From Chloroflexota bacterium (GTDB lineage: Bacteria; Chloroflexota; Anaerolineae; Aggregatilineales; J027): 32,265 nucleotides of DNA. Below are positions 16,320 through 24,707 of the stretch, piece by piece. The position numbers and the translations under genes were made by a program. Where the stretch lies: contig JAADYW010000159.1 of NCBI GenBank assembly GCA_010092845.1, positions 1 to 32,265 of the forward strand. Reading direction: 5' to 3'. How positions within the stretch are numbered: the first letter of the stretch is position 1; each line of letters begins with the position of its first letter. The notes under the pieces are model-generated. The model was given only the letters and a program-made list of their open reading frames with translations. It was not told the origin of the DNA and searched no databases.

Positions 16320-18347
16320 CTAAACCGGTTCCGTCTTTTGGAAAGTAACTTTTTCTTCGCCGTTGGGCCGCACATCCCACAGAAGACCTTCGATCTGCGA
16401 CATGATTGAGTTGAAGGTATAGTGCTGCCCATCGATTACCTGGCTGGGGCAAGCGGCGACACACGTGCCACATCCCTTGCACAGAGCCGGATTCACGCGG
16501 CTAACAGCGAGATCTTCCAGGAAGTCGATGGCATTATAGGGGCACAGATTGTTGCAGATACGACAACCTGAGCAACGGTCTTCGTCGATGTGGGCGCGCA
16601 CGGGTTCGATTTCAACTTCACCTTTGCCGATCAAACTCAGCACTCGCGAAGCGGCAGCGGCACCCTGGGACACACTTGCCGGAATATCCTTCGGCCCCTG
16701 ACATACACCAGCGATGAAAATACCGGCATTCATTGTCGCGATGGGGTCCAGCTTGGGGTGGCTCTCGTTGAAGAAACCAGCATCCGAGCAGCCAATACCA
16801 AAGCGGTGCGAGACCTCTTGCGAGTCGTGGCGCGGTTGCATACCCGCCATTAGAATCACCATGTCAACCGGAATCCGGCGCTGCTTGCCGATGAGGGTGT
16901 CTTCGGCTTGGACGATTAGCTTGCCAACTTCCTCCGGTTTGCGGGCCGCATCGGTTACCTCGGCGGCACGTCCACGAATGAAATGCGTACCTTCCTGCAT
17001 CAGCCGGTTGTAGAAGGTCTCGTAGTCCTTAGGCGCAGTCCGCATGTCGATGTAGAAATTATAGACTTCGGCATCGGTCTTTTCCTTGACCAGGTGGGCG
17101 AACTTGAGGGCGGCCATACAGCAGATGGCTGAACAGTAATCGTTGGTGTTCTTGTCGCGGCTGCCAATGCAGTGCAGAATCGCAACGCTTTTCGGCTCAG
17201 TGACGCCATCGCGCAACAGGACCTTGCCGTCGGTTGGGCCGGAGGCGTTGGTCATACGCTCGAATTCGAGGCTGGTGAAGACATTGGCCAAACGTCCATA
17301 GCCGTACTGTGGCAAACGCCGGGAGTCGAATAGATCGTAACCGGTGGCGAGCACGATGTTGCCGACCGAAGTAACGATGATCTCGTCTTCCTGGTCGAAC
17401 TTGATCGCGTCTGTCGGGCAGAACTTCTCGCAGGCGCGGCAACGACCGTTCTTGAAGTAGATACAGCTCTCGGTATCGATGACTGGATACTTCGGGACGG
17501 CCTGCGGGAAGGGCCGATAGACCGCAGTTCGGTAGCCCAGGCCGGCTTCATAGACGGTATCTACCACTTTGGCGGGGCAACGCTCCCAGCAATCACCGCA
17601 ACCCGTGCAGAGATCAACATCAATCATGCGCGCTTTCTTGCGGATCCTGACCGTGAAGTTGCCGACATACCCGTCCACTTGCTCAACTTCGCTGTAGGTC
17701 ATCAGCTCGATATTCGGGTGATTGCCTACGTCGAACATCTTCGGCGTTAGAATACAGGCGGAGCAATCCAGCGTCGGAAAGGTCTTGTCAAACTGGGCCA
17801 TGTGCCCGCCAATACTTGGTTCGCGCTCGACCAGGATGACCTTGTAGCCCGCATTTGCAATCTCAAGAGCCGTATTGATTCCGGCAATACCACCGCCGAC
17901 GACCAGCGTGGTCTCGTCAATGGGTGCGCGGAATGGCTCGAGGGGTTCGAGCTCCCGGGCACGGCTGACTGCGCCACTGACAATGGATTTGGCTTTCTCG
18001 GTGGCTGCTTCACCGTCGTCCTGGTGGACCCAGCTTGCATGCTCACGGATATTGGCCATTTCAAACAGATACGGATTCAAGCCCGCCCGCGAACACGCCC
18101 CGCGAAAGGTCGGCTCGTGCATGTGCGGTGAACAGGCGGCGACGACAACACGACTTAGCCCCTGTTCGGCAATATCTTCTTCGATAAGCTCTTGACCGAG
18201 GCTTGAACACATAAATTTATAGTCTTTTGAAACCGTAACATTCGGAAGAGACTTCGCCCATTCGGCGACTCCCTCCACATCGACTGTACCGGCGATGTTA
18301 TGGCCACAATGGCAGATATAGACACCAATTTTCTCTTCTTCGCTCAT
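16320..18347 (-). CDS. hdrA: Heterodisulfide reductase subunit A (HdrA), electron-bifurcating flavoprotein
   Basis: A 675-residue iron-sulfur flavoprotein. In order: an N-terminal domain with 'GVYICHCGHNIAGTVD' and 'YKFMCSSLGQELI'; a thioredoxin-reductase-like FAD domain starting 'VVGGGIAGINTALEIANAG'; 'DCSACILTPKM'; an inserted ferredoxin domain ('CTGCGDCWERCPAKV' and 'CRACEKFCPTDAI'); and a C-terminal two-cluster ferredoxin ('CSGCRICNNLCPYNAI', 'CKGCGTCVAACPSQVI'). In methanogens the FAD bifurcates electrons between ferredoxin and heterodisulfide. Size and domain order match full-length HdrA. ATG 18347 has GGAGGG 8 bases upstream and overlaps the hdrB stop (TGATG); the listed GTG adds one residue. 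Confidence 0.95.
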   Translation of the reverse strand: MSEEEKIGVYICHCGHNIAGTVDVEGVAEWAKSLPNVTVSKDYKFMCSSLGQELIEEDIAEQGLSRVVVAACSPHMHEPTFRGACSRAGLNPYLFEMANIREHASWVHQDDGEAATEKAKSIVSGAVSRARELEPLEPFRAPIDETTLVVGGGIAGINTALEIANAGYKVILVEREPSIGGHMAQFDKTFPTLDCSACILTPKMFDVGNHPNIELMTYSEVEQVDGYVGNFTVRIRKKARMIDVDLCTGCGDCWERCPAKVVDTVYEAGLGYRTAVYRPFPQAVPKYPVIDTESCIYFKNGRCRACEKFCPTDAIKFDQEDEIIVTSVGNIVLATGYDLFDSRRLPQYGYGRLANVFTSLEFERMTNASGPTDGKVLLRDGVTEPKSVAILHCIGSRDKNTNDYCSAICCMAALKFAHLVKEKTDAEVYNFYIDMRTAPKDYETFYNRLMQEGTHFIRGRAAEVTDAARKPEEVGKLIVQAEDTLIGKQRRIPVDMVILMAGMQPRHDSQEVSHRFGIGCSDAGFFNESHPKLDPIATMNAGIFIAGVCQGPKDIPASVSQGAAAASRVLSLIGKGEVEIEPVRAHIDEDRCSGCRICNNLCPYNAIDFLEDLAVSRVNPALCKGCGTCVAACPSQVIDGQHYTFNSIMSQIEGLLWDVRPNGEEKVTFQKTEPV

Positions 18348-19321
18348 CACTCATTCCCTCCGCTGTCCATTGATGGCATCGGCAGAGCCTTCTTATCCCG
18401 GCGTTTCGGGCGTTCGCGCGTTTTCTGCTCATCCACGGTGCCAATCTTGGCGAGGGCTGGTCCTGCGGGGATGATTTCACTCCCCAGGCCAAGCGCGTTT
18501 TCGCTCAACCCAAAAGCGATGCCCATTAATTGTGTGAAGAATAGCACTGGAATGTGGAAGTTCGTCCCAAACATGCGGTTAACTTCGTTCTGATAGGCGT
18601 CCAGATTAAGCTGGCACATCGGACACAGGGTGACAATGGCATCAGCACCGTAGTCACTCGCGTTTTGTAGGAGGCGACGGATGAGCTCGTAGGCGGTCTC
18701 TTCGCTGATCTGTGTCATATGGCCGCCACAGCAGTGCGTCTTCATGGGGAAGTCAACAACATCCGCCCCCAGGGTCACCATCAACTCGTCGAGATGAGTC
18801 GGGTATTCGGTGTTGTAACCCGTCTCAGGGCGTACAATCAAGCAGCCGTAGTAGGGGGCTACCTTGATACCGCTGAGGGGTTTGGTCACTTTCGTCTTGA
18901 TCTGCTCAAGTCCGACATCTTCAATTACCACATCCAGCAGGTGCCTCACATTAAGCGCACCGGCTTCATACGACAAGCCGCCAGCAGCAAGGGCCTGGTT
19001 AACCTGGCTGTTCAAATCCTTGTACTTGGACATGTAGTCGTTGGTCTTGCGCAGATTGAGGAAGCAAGCGCTACAGGGCGCCACCAGGTCCTGCGAGCCA
19101 TTCGATTGCACTGCTAGCGACAAATTGCGAGCTACCAGGCTATAGGCGGGCAACGCATCGACACTGAAGTACTCGGTTGCGCCACAACAATTCCAGTCGT
19201 CAATTTCATTAAACGTCAAGCCGAGCTGTTTATTCACGGCTTGCATCGATTCGTCATAGGCGTGTGCTGTCGCTTGAAGCGAGCAGCCCGGATAGTACGT
19301 ATAGGTTCGGCTATTCTCCAT
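18347..19321 (-). CDS. hdrB: Heterodisulfide reductase subunit B (HdrB)
   Basis: A 324-residue subunit that reduces the disulfide at two non-cubane [4Fe-4S] clusters. Both CCG domains (Cx(n)CCGx(n)CxxC) are complete: 'YYPGCSLQ', 'NCCGATEYF', 'PCSACFLNL', then 'YYGCLIVRP', 'HCCGGHMTQ', 'CPMCQLNLD'. This argues that the enzyme can handle a true disulfide or related two-electron acceptor. The C-terminal tail 'KTRERPKRRDKKALPMP' is a charged extension beyond the usual family end. Translation is coupled to hdrA by a TGATG overlap and hdrC lies 2 bases upstream. The physiological acceptor is unknown, as no methyl-CoM chemistry is in view. Confidence 0.95.
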   Translation of the reverse strand: MENSRTYTYYPGCSLQATAHAYDESMQAVNKQLGLTFNEIDDWNCCGATEYFSVDALPAYSLVARNLSLAVQSNGSQDLVAPCSACFLNLRKTNDYMSKYKDLNSQVNQALAAGGLSYEAGALNVRHLLDVVIEDVGLEQIKTKVTKPLSGIKVAPYYGCLIVRPETGYNTEYPTHLDELMVTLGADVVDFPMKTHCCGGHMTQISEETAYELIRRLLQNASDYGADAIVTLCPMCQLNLDAYQNEVNRMFGTNFHIPVLFFTQLMGIAFGLSENALGLGSEIIPAGPALAKIGTVDEQKTRERPKRRDKKALPMPSMDSGGNE

Positions 19322-19323
19322 TG

Positions 19324-19887
19324 TCAGGCCTCCTGCCGGGCAATGCGCTTAGCTTCTTTTAGGATGGCTGTTAGCTGGGGAAGGTTGTTAATCTTCTCCG
19401 GCGTAACGTTGAGGCGGCCTTTACGCATCATGCTGAAGCCCAGGCCACCTTTACGCAACATGCTCAGCGGGTGGTGTGTCAGGTGATAGCGTGTGGCCAG
19501 ACCGAACTCAAAACTCCGCCCGTACCGCTCGACGTAACCGATGAAGCTCTCGGAAAAGGCGGCGTGGGAGTCCTGATGGTATTTGCCGGCCTGAATGGCC
19601 TTTTGCTTGATGGCGTACATGAGATCAGTGATGGGGATATCTTGTGGACAGCGGACGGTGCAGTAATAGCAAGATACGCAGTACCACGGCGTATTGCTCT
19701 CAAGCACATCTTTGTCCATCCCGGCGGAGAGCAGAGCAAAAAGGCGGCGGGGGGTGGAATCCATATCCGCGCCTGACGGGCAGGAACCACCACAGGTTCC
19801 GCACTGCAGACACGTAATCAGGGTTTCACCTCCTGGTGTTTCCGCCATGACCTGCTCGAACAGTCCTCGTTCTGAGGTCTTGGGCAT
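19324..19887 (-). CDS. hdrC: Heterodisulfide reductase subunit C (HdrC)
   Basis: A 187-residue electron-transfer protein with two [4Fe-4S] ferredoxin motifs, 'CLQCGTCGGSCPSG' and 'CVSCYYCTVRCPQD', which carry electrons from HdrA to HdrB. The helical C-terminal part ('YGRSFEFGLATRYHLTHH...') is typical for HdrC. There is no membrane-spanning domain, so this is the soluble HdrC and not the HdrE-linked type. ATG 19887 is chosen because AAGGAAGG lies about 5 bases upstream; the ORF track start at 19962 is not supported. It is the first gene of the hdrCBA-mvhDGA operon, so the promoter must lie between it and the flavodoxin-like gene. Confidence 0.94.
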   Translation of the reverse strand: MPKTSERGLFEQVMAETPGGETLITCLQCGTCGGSCPSGADMDSTPRRLFALLSAGMDKDVLESNTPWYCVSCYYCTVRCPQDIPITDLMYAIKQKAIQAGKYHQDSHAAFSESFIGYVERYGRSFEFGLATRYHLTHHPLSMLRKGGLGFSMMRKGRLNVTPEKINNLPQLTAILKEAKRIARQEA

Positions 19888-20088
19888 AGGAACCTTCCTT
19901 GAATCCAGGTGGATGATCAGGAGGGTAAGGATGCGCGAGGGTTGTAAGGCACTCTTTATCAAAAAGTCATTTATTCAAGAAATTTCTAGTAAAATACAAT
20001 CTCTTCTACTAATGATTGCGAACTCTCTGGCCACGCTTAGCCATCAGTCTCGACGATCACGCGTAGAGCATCCCTAACCATATAAACA

Positions 20089-20118
20089 AATATATTAAAT
20101 TCATTAGAATTCTGTCAC
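20089..20118 (-). promoter_or_regulatory. Candidate sigma70-type promoter for hdrCBA-mvhDGA
   Basis: On the minus strand GTGACA (20118-20113) and TATATT (20094-20089) are separated by 18 bases. Transcription would begin about 190 bases upstream of hdrC. The match is by consensus only. Confidence 0.35.
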
Positions 20119-20143
20119 GTCTGATTGTCATGCACTATGTGTG

Positions 20144-20164
20144 ATGACTGTCATAACCTAGGTT
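20144..20164. promoter_or_regulatory. Two abutting palindromes, ATGACTGTCAT and AACCTAGGTT
   Basis: ATGAC-T-GTCAT (20144-20154) and AACCTAGGTT (20155-20164) are perfect dyads lying directly next to each other upstream of the candidate hdr promoter. They look like dimeric regulator sites. No regulator is assigned. Confidence 0.4.
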
Positions 20165-20209
20165 AAATTTGGAAATAACATAGGTTTTATTAAGTTTTTA
20201 CAGGGTAAT

Positions 20210-20227
20210 TCGTGAAATTATTCACAA
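20210..20227. promoter_or_regulatory. Rex-type redox operator candidate
   Basis: TCGTGAA-ATTA-TTCACAA matches the Rex consensus TTGTGAA-N4-TTCACAA at all but one base. Rex represses fermentation and hydrogenase-type genes at low NADH/NAD+. The site lies just upstream of the candidate promoter of the flavodoxin gene and about 90 bases upstream of the candidate hdr promoter. Confidence 0.55.
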
Positions 20228-20256
20228 TTAAGTTTAATGTGATTTCTGGTTATATT
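20228..20256 (+). promoter_or_regulatory. Candidate promoter for the flavodoxin-like gene
   Basis: TTAAGT (20228-20233) and TATATT (20251-20256) with a 17-base spacer. The -35 match is weak. It abuts the Rex-like site, which would fit repression by steric blocking. Confidence 0.3.
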
Positions 20257-20375
20257 ATGAGTGACATCGCGGCGGGATCGAATCGTAGTTTCGACTCTGC
20301 TTCCGCTTTTTGCCAGGCGAGCGGGAACGCGACAGTATTGCCAGGAGTTATTCAAATGTGTTAGTGGAGGTCGGT

Positions 20376-20894
20376 GTGAAAGAGAAATATCTGGTTACTT
20401 ATGCATCGCGCTATGGTTCTACGGCAGAAATTGCCCAGCATATTGCTGGGATCCTTGCGAAGCAGGGTTGGACCGTGGACACAAAGCCTGTTTCCGAAGT
20501 TGAAGACCTCGAAATCTATCGGGGGGTTTTGATCGGCAGTGCAATCTACTCTGGCGAATGGGACCAGGCCGCGGTCGAGTTTATCAAGGCGCAACAGCGA
20601 TTATTAGAGGGCTTGCCGCTGGCCATCTTCATGGTTGGCATGCGCCTGCGAGATCAATCCGAGGAGATGCGCAGCACGGTCCTGGCGCAGTTTGAAGTCT
20701 ACCAGGTGATGTTGAAACCGCTCGCGATCGGGCTCTTCGCCGGTGCTCTGTTCTATGACAAGCTTTCGCCGATTGTGCGTTTGCAGCTCAAAGGTAAAGG
20801 GTTACCCGAAGGCGATTTCCGCGACTGGAGTGCGATTGAGCGCTGGGCGGAATCGCTGCCCGGATTGTTTGCATCAACTGAGGCGGCTGAGTAA
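20376..20894 (+). CDS. Flavodoxin-domain protein
   Basis: A 172-residue single-domain flavodoxin-like protein. The FMN phosphate loop is 'VTYASRYGSTAEIAQHIAG', followed by 'GVLIGSAIYSGEWDQAAVEF', as in the flavodoxin_5/HemG-like group. The 'LFAGALFYDKLSPIVRL' segment also matches that group. It may carry electrons or act as a menaquinone-dependent protoporphyrinogen oxidase-like enzyme; the sequence does not decide. The GTG at 20376 is chosen because GTGGAGG lies 5 bases upstream; the longer ORF start is poorly supported. It is transcribed divergently from the hdr-mvh operon, sharing the Rex-like control region, so it is a plausible electron partner. Confidence 0.85.
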   Translation: MKEKYLVTYASRYGSTAEIAQHIAGILAKQGWTVDTKPVSEVEDLEIYRGVLIGSAIYSGEWDQAAVEFIKAQQRLLEGLPLAIFMVGMRLRDQSEEMRSTVLAQFEVYQVMLKPLAIGLFAGALFYDKLSPIVRLQLKGKGLPEGDFRDWSAIERWAESLPGLFASTEAAE

Positions 20895-20900
20895 AACCCA

Positions 20901-20927
20901 GGGAGGCGCCGGCGCTGGGTGCCTCCC
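20901..20927 (+). terminator. GC-rich terminator-like hairpin after the flavodoxin gene
   Basis: GGGAGGCGCC pairs with GGGTGCCTCCC (20901-20910 with 20918-20927, one G-U), leaving a 7-base loop, 6 bases after the stop codon. There is no T-tract, so it may be Rho-assisted or an mRNA-protecting stem. Confidence 0.6.
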
Positions 20928-21171
20928 TACGACACATGTGTTCTTACCGCCAGCAGACGCTATAACCCAGCTAATCAGCTTTGCCACCTATGACCGGGCA
21001 CGGTAGCCAGCTTCGTTTGATCCAACGGCTTTTGTATACTCTTGCCCCCTTAGGCCAATAAGATATGGTCAGCCTGGGCCACCTGGCAACCCGCTATCCT
21101 ACCGATGCAGATTCTTTCTCGGCCCCTACAATTTGTGGCATTAGAGAGGCCATGCATCGGGAAGGACGACC

Positions 21172-21873
21172 ATGCCGTTTTTGGAGATCAAGAATCTTGT
21201 TAAGGACTATCAATCACCCGCCGGAGAGCTATCCGTTCTACAGGGTGTCAACCTTGAGGTTGAGAAGGGTGAGTTCATAGCGATTGTCGGACCCTCCGGC
21301 AGCGGCAAGACTACATTGCTAAATATGATAACCGCCATTGACCGTCCAACGAGTGGCCAGGTCATTGTGGACGGGACTGTGGTGTCCGACGCGGGCCAAA
21401 ATCTGACGAAGTGGCGAGCTCGTAACATCGGTATTGTCTTCCAATTCTTCCAGCTATTGCCAACCCTGACCATAAGCAACAATGTCATCTTTCCGATGGA
21501 CTATGCGGATGTGCATCCCCGCTCTCAGCGTCGCGAAATCGCCCTGGACTTGCTGGAGCAATACGGAATCCGTGATCAGGCCGAGAAAACACCGGATATG
21601 CTATCAGGCGGGCAACGACAACGTGCCGCGATTGTCCGGGGTTTGGCCAATCACCCACCGTTGCTGATCGGTGATGAGCCAACCTCAGCTTTGGACTATA
21701 TGAACGCCAAGAATGTGTATGAGGATTTTAAGCGCCTAGCCGACAATGGCATGACTGTCATTGTGGCTACCTATGATTACGAGATCGTGCGCAACGCGCC
21801 CAAGGTACTCGAACTCAAAGACGGCGTTCTTCAGACCGTTAATCTTGAGGAGAAGGAGACACAAGTAGCTTGA
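21172..21873 (+). CDS. ABC transporter ATP-binding protein (MacB/LolD type) with altered H-loop
   Basis: A 233-residue ATPase of the MacB/LolD group. It has Walker A 'GPSGSGKTTLL', Q-loop 'GIVFQFFQLLPTLT', signature 'LSGGQRQRAAIVRGL', Walker B 'LLIGDEPTSALD'. The H-loop reads 'VIVATYDYEIV', with Tyr at the usual His of 'VTHD', which normally weakens ATP hydrolysis. GGAAGG lies 6 bases before the ATG. Its stop overlaps the start of the permease (TGATG). With the second ATPase at 24708 it probably forms a heterodimer under one duplicated permease. It exports or extracts an unknown substrate, such as a lipid, peptide or drug. Confidence 0.92.
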   Translation: MPFLEIKNLVKDYQSPAGELSVLQGVNLEVEKGEFIAIVGPSGSGKTTLLNMITAIDRPTSGQVIVDGTVVSDAGQNLTKWRARNIGIVFQFFQLLPTLTISNNVIFPMDYADVHPRSQRREIALDLLEQYGIRDQAEKTPDMLSGGQRQRAAIVRGLANHPPLLIGDEPTSALDYMNAKNVYEDFKRLADNGMTVIVATYDYEIVRNAPKVLELKDGVLQTVNLEEKETQVA

Positions 21874-24680
21874 TGAATCCGCGAAGCTCCATCAATCTCT
21901 CGACCATCCGCCAAATATGGGGAATTCTGATGGCCCGTAAAGGGCGCACAGCCCTGGTCGCCATTAGCATCTTCATCGGAGTTCTGGGTGTAGTAACACT
22001 GATCTCAGCCAGTGATATCCTTATCAGTCAACTGGAGTCTGATATCAAACAGAGTGAACTGCCTATGATCCAGGCGTTCATCCGGGCTGAGAGCGAGGCT
22101 AAGCCGCCGATCGATAACGAGGCACATCTCGAAACGCTGCGGCAGCAATCCGATGCCACTGAGATCGAAGCTCAAGCCAACTATCCCTTTTACTGGCGTA
22201 ATCCAGGCGAAGAGCGCTTCGACGAAGCGCGGCTATTTGCTTTTTCGGAGCCGTTCTCTGAGGTTGATATGGAACCTGCCAGTCTGGTTAAGGGTGAGTA
22301 CCCCTCCGCTGGCGAAAACGAGCTTGCAGTCGAACGCCGCATGGCTGAGGAGCGCGATTTGTCGGTAGGGGATTCTGTCGAGGTGCGGGTATTGGGCGCT
22401 GTTGATGGCGATGATGACCAAGAAGTTCCGACTGAGACATGGACAATCAGCGCGATCGTTTTCCATCCCTACGGGCAACAACCCGATAGCACCATGTTCG
22501 CGCCGATGGAGGATGCGCGCTATTTAGCCAATTTCAAGAGCTTTAGCCGCATTAGCGCGCGGTATCGTGATTTCTCCACTGCTGAAGAGTCGCGGGATAG
22601 CTTTTTGCAGGCGATCGCAGACCAAACACCCTACATCGTCATATTTGATATCGCCGAAGACCCTGCGCAGAACACGTTTATCCAGTCTACTCAGGACTAT
22701 GCCAATGTATTGACAGCGCTAGCCATCGTCGCGCTGGCCGTCGCCGCATTTTTAGTAATCAATGTGGTCAACGCACTGGTTATTGAACAGCGCGAGGAAA
22801 TTGGCGTAATGAAGTCGCTAGGGGCTACCCGGCTAGAGGTCTTCTTGATTTATGCGGGTGTAGTAGCTGTCTACGGGCTGATCGGGGTTATCCCGGGTGT
22901 GATTATTGGCATGCCGCTCGGCTATCAACTGGCAGTGTACATTGGGGATTTCATCAATGCGTACATCACTGATTTCGTGTTATCACCGCTTGGAATCGGG
23001 CTTGGGATTGGGCTTGGCTTAGCAGTACCAATCCTATCGGCGATCTTACCCGTCTACTATGGCACCCGTGTCACCATCCTCGAGGCCATGACCAATCTTG
23101 GCATTTCCGACGGTATGCGTGGCGGACCGATTGCCAGATTTCTTAAGCGTGCGCCGCTACACACCAACATCAAACAGTCACTGGGAAACATCAGCCAGAA
23201 GCAATGGCGCTTTGCGCTAACAGTGCTTGCGCTCACGATTGCCACTGCGGCGTTTATGGGGGTGTCGGCGCTATTCATTCAACTGGATGACACACTCCAG
23301 GATACGCTGGGAACATTTGACTACCAGGCTCAGATCGAACCCAATGAACTGCAGAGTTATGATGAGATGGAGTCACTAATTCGGAACAACGTGGGCGGGG
23401 TGGAGACAGTTTATCCAGGCACTGCCCTGGCTGTGGAAGCTGAGGGTTATGTCTCCCAGACGGCTGGGACGAACCGCTTGTTTGTACTCGGTATCGAAAC
23501 CGGTAGCGGGTTGGTCGACTTCGATCTGGAGGCTGGTACGGCGTGGCAAGATGATCCAGATCGCGAGGGCATTGTGCTGACCACAACAGTGACCAGCCAG
23601 CTCGATAAAGAGGTTGGCGATACCATCGTCTTGAGATCGGCTAGCAAACAGCTTGAAACTGAGATTATTGGCATTGCTAAGCTTCCGCTGGGGACCGGCT
23701 TCATGCGCTGGCAAACGCTATCATCCTTTGCTGGTTTCACCGCCGGTGCCCCAACCCCTAATCAGTACCTGACGACCCTTAGCGCGCCGGAGCAAATGAA
23801 TGGCCAAGTCACGGCCTGGGGAGTTGACCAGCAAGTTGCTGCGAGCCTTCCAGTTCAAGACGGGAGCTCCATTTCAGCCGATAGCCCGGACCAGGTGCTC
23901 CTCAGCCAATCAGCGGCCAAGCAAGCCGAACTGAGTGTTGGTGATACTATCACGCTCGGAGCAGGGGGGCAGTCGCGGGACTATACCATAGGCGGTGTCT
24001 TCTCCATTCCTGATCAACTCCAGCAACAGGTTGAAGAGGATGTTCCCGAAGAGATCGTAGTCTTCTACTGGGAGGAACTGGCCACGCTTGAAGGCCGCAA
24101 CCTTGACGGACAGCCGGTGCCCAATGCCTTCTTGATCGCAACCGAGAAGAGCGAGCCTACCAGCCAGGAGGTCGATGAGGTGATTGATGAGATCAACTCA
24201 GTCCTGGTGGACAATGGGATTACTGCATCATACCAGAATCAGGTACAAGTCACCGAACAAGCCTCCGATGCCATCTTGAGCGTTAGCGTAATTCTGAATA
24301 TCGCTTCTGTGATTATGGCAGCTGTTGGCGCTATCGGGTTGTTGACGACCTTGTCAATAGCTGTAGTGGAGCGGCAGCGAGAAATCGGCGTAATGCGTTC
24401 GGTGGGGGCCCGTTCTCCCACGATCATCGCTCAATTTCTGATTGAGGGTGCTCTGGTTGGCGTATTGGCCTGGGTAGTGGCCCTCCCGCTCGGTTACGGG
24501 CTAGGGATCCTGATCACGGATTTGCTTCCCGTGAGTAGCGGCCTGATTGAGTTCAGCTATCCGCCATTGATTGTAGTGGTTGGTCTGATCGGTGTGCTGG
24601 CCATTGCTGCCTTATCGAGCATCTGGCCGTCACTCGCTGCCGCTCGAAAGACAGTTTCTGAAATCCTACGCTACCAGTAG
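21873..24680 (+). CDS. FtsX/MacB-like ABC transporter permease, duplicated architecture
   Basis: A 935-residue permease. It is organised as N-terminal transmembrane helix and large extracytoplasmic MacB-PCD-like domain (about residues 20-280), three-helix FtsX domain ('FLVINVVNALVIEQREEIGV MKSLGA' region), then a second copy: helix, second large soluble domain, and a final FtsX domain ('VVERQREIGVMRSVGARSPT'). Two copies in one chain make a complete transmembrane pair, as in some LolC/FtsX-duplicated exporters of Gram-positive-type cells. The ATG at 21873 overlaps the upstream ATPase stop; the TTG at 21870 is an alternative. It uses conformational change to move or extract substrates at the outer face rather than through a channel. 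Confidence 0.9.
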   Translation: MNPRSSINLSTIRQIWGILMARKGRTALVAISIFIGVLGVVTLISASDILISQLESDIKQSELPMIQAFIRAESEAKPPIDNEAHLETLRQQSDATEIEAQANYPFYWRNPGEERFDEARLFAFSEPFSEVDMEPASLVKGEYPSAGENELAVERRMAEERDLSVGDSVEVRVLGAVDGDDDQEVPTETWTISAIVFHPYGQQPDSTMFAPMEDARYLANFKSFSRISARYRDFSTAEESRDSFLQAIADQTPYIVIFDIAEDPAQNTFIQSTQDYANVLTALAIVALAVAAFLVINVVNALVIEQREEIGVMKSLGATRLEVFLIYAGVVAVYGLIGVIPGVIIGMPLGYQLAVYIGDFINAYITDFVLSPLGIGLGIGLGLAVPILSAILPVYYGTRVTILEAMTNLGISDGMRGGPIARFLKRAPLHTNIKQSLGNISQKQWRFALTVLALTIATAAFMGVSALFIQLDDTLQDTLGTFDYQAQIEPNELQSYDEMESLIRNNVGGVETVYPGTALAVEAEGYVSQTAGTNRLFVLGIETGSGLVDFDLEAGTAWQDDPDREGIVLTTTVTSQLDKEVGDTIVLRSASKQLETEIIGIAKLPLGTGFMRWQTLSSFAGFTAGAPTPNQYLTTLSAPEQMNGQVTAWGVDQQVAASLPVQDGSSISADSPDQVLLSQSAAKQAELSVGDTITLGAGGQSRDYTIGGVFSIPDQLQQQVEEDVPEEIVVFYWEELATLEGRNLDGQPVPNAFLIATEKSEPTSQEVDEVIDEINSVLVDNGITASYQNQVQVTEQASDAILSVSVILNIASVIMAAVGAIGLLTTLSIAVVERQREIGVMRSVGARSPTIIAQFLIEGALVGVLAWVVALPLGYGLGILITDLLPVSSGLIEFSYPPLIVVVGLIGVLAIAALSSIWPSLAAARKTVSEILRYQ

Positions 24681-24707
24681 TACGAAATTAGTTAACAAAG
24701 GACCATC

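Larger units (their letters stand above)
19888..20375. promoter_or_regulatory. AT-rich divergent control region of the hdr-mvh operon and flavodoxin gene
   Basis: This 488-base region is clearly more AT-rich than the surrounding genes and has no credible gene. It carries a Rex-like operator, two adjacent perfect palindromes, an AGAAATTTCT palindrome near 19979-19988, and candidate promoters in both directions (listed separately). The length is unusual for this compact window and suggests several regulator inputs or long leaders. Confidence 0.7.

Noticed and set aside
16320-19887. Selenocysteine in Hdr or Mvh subunits
   Set aside because: All expected ligand positions are Cys codons and no in-frame TGA occurs at a ligand site.
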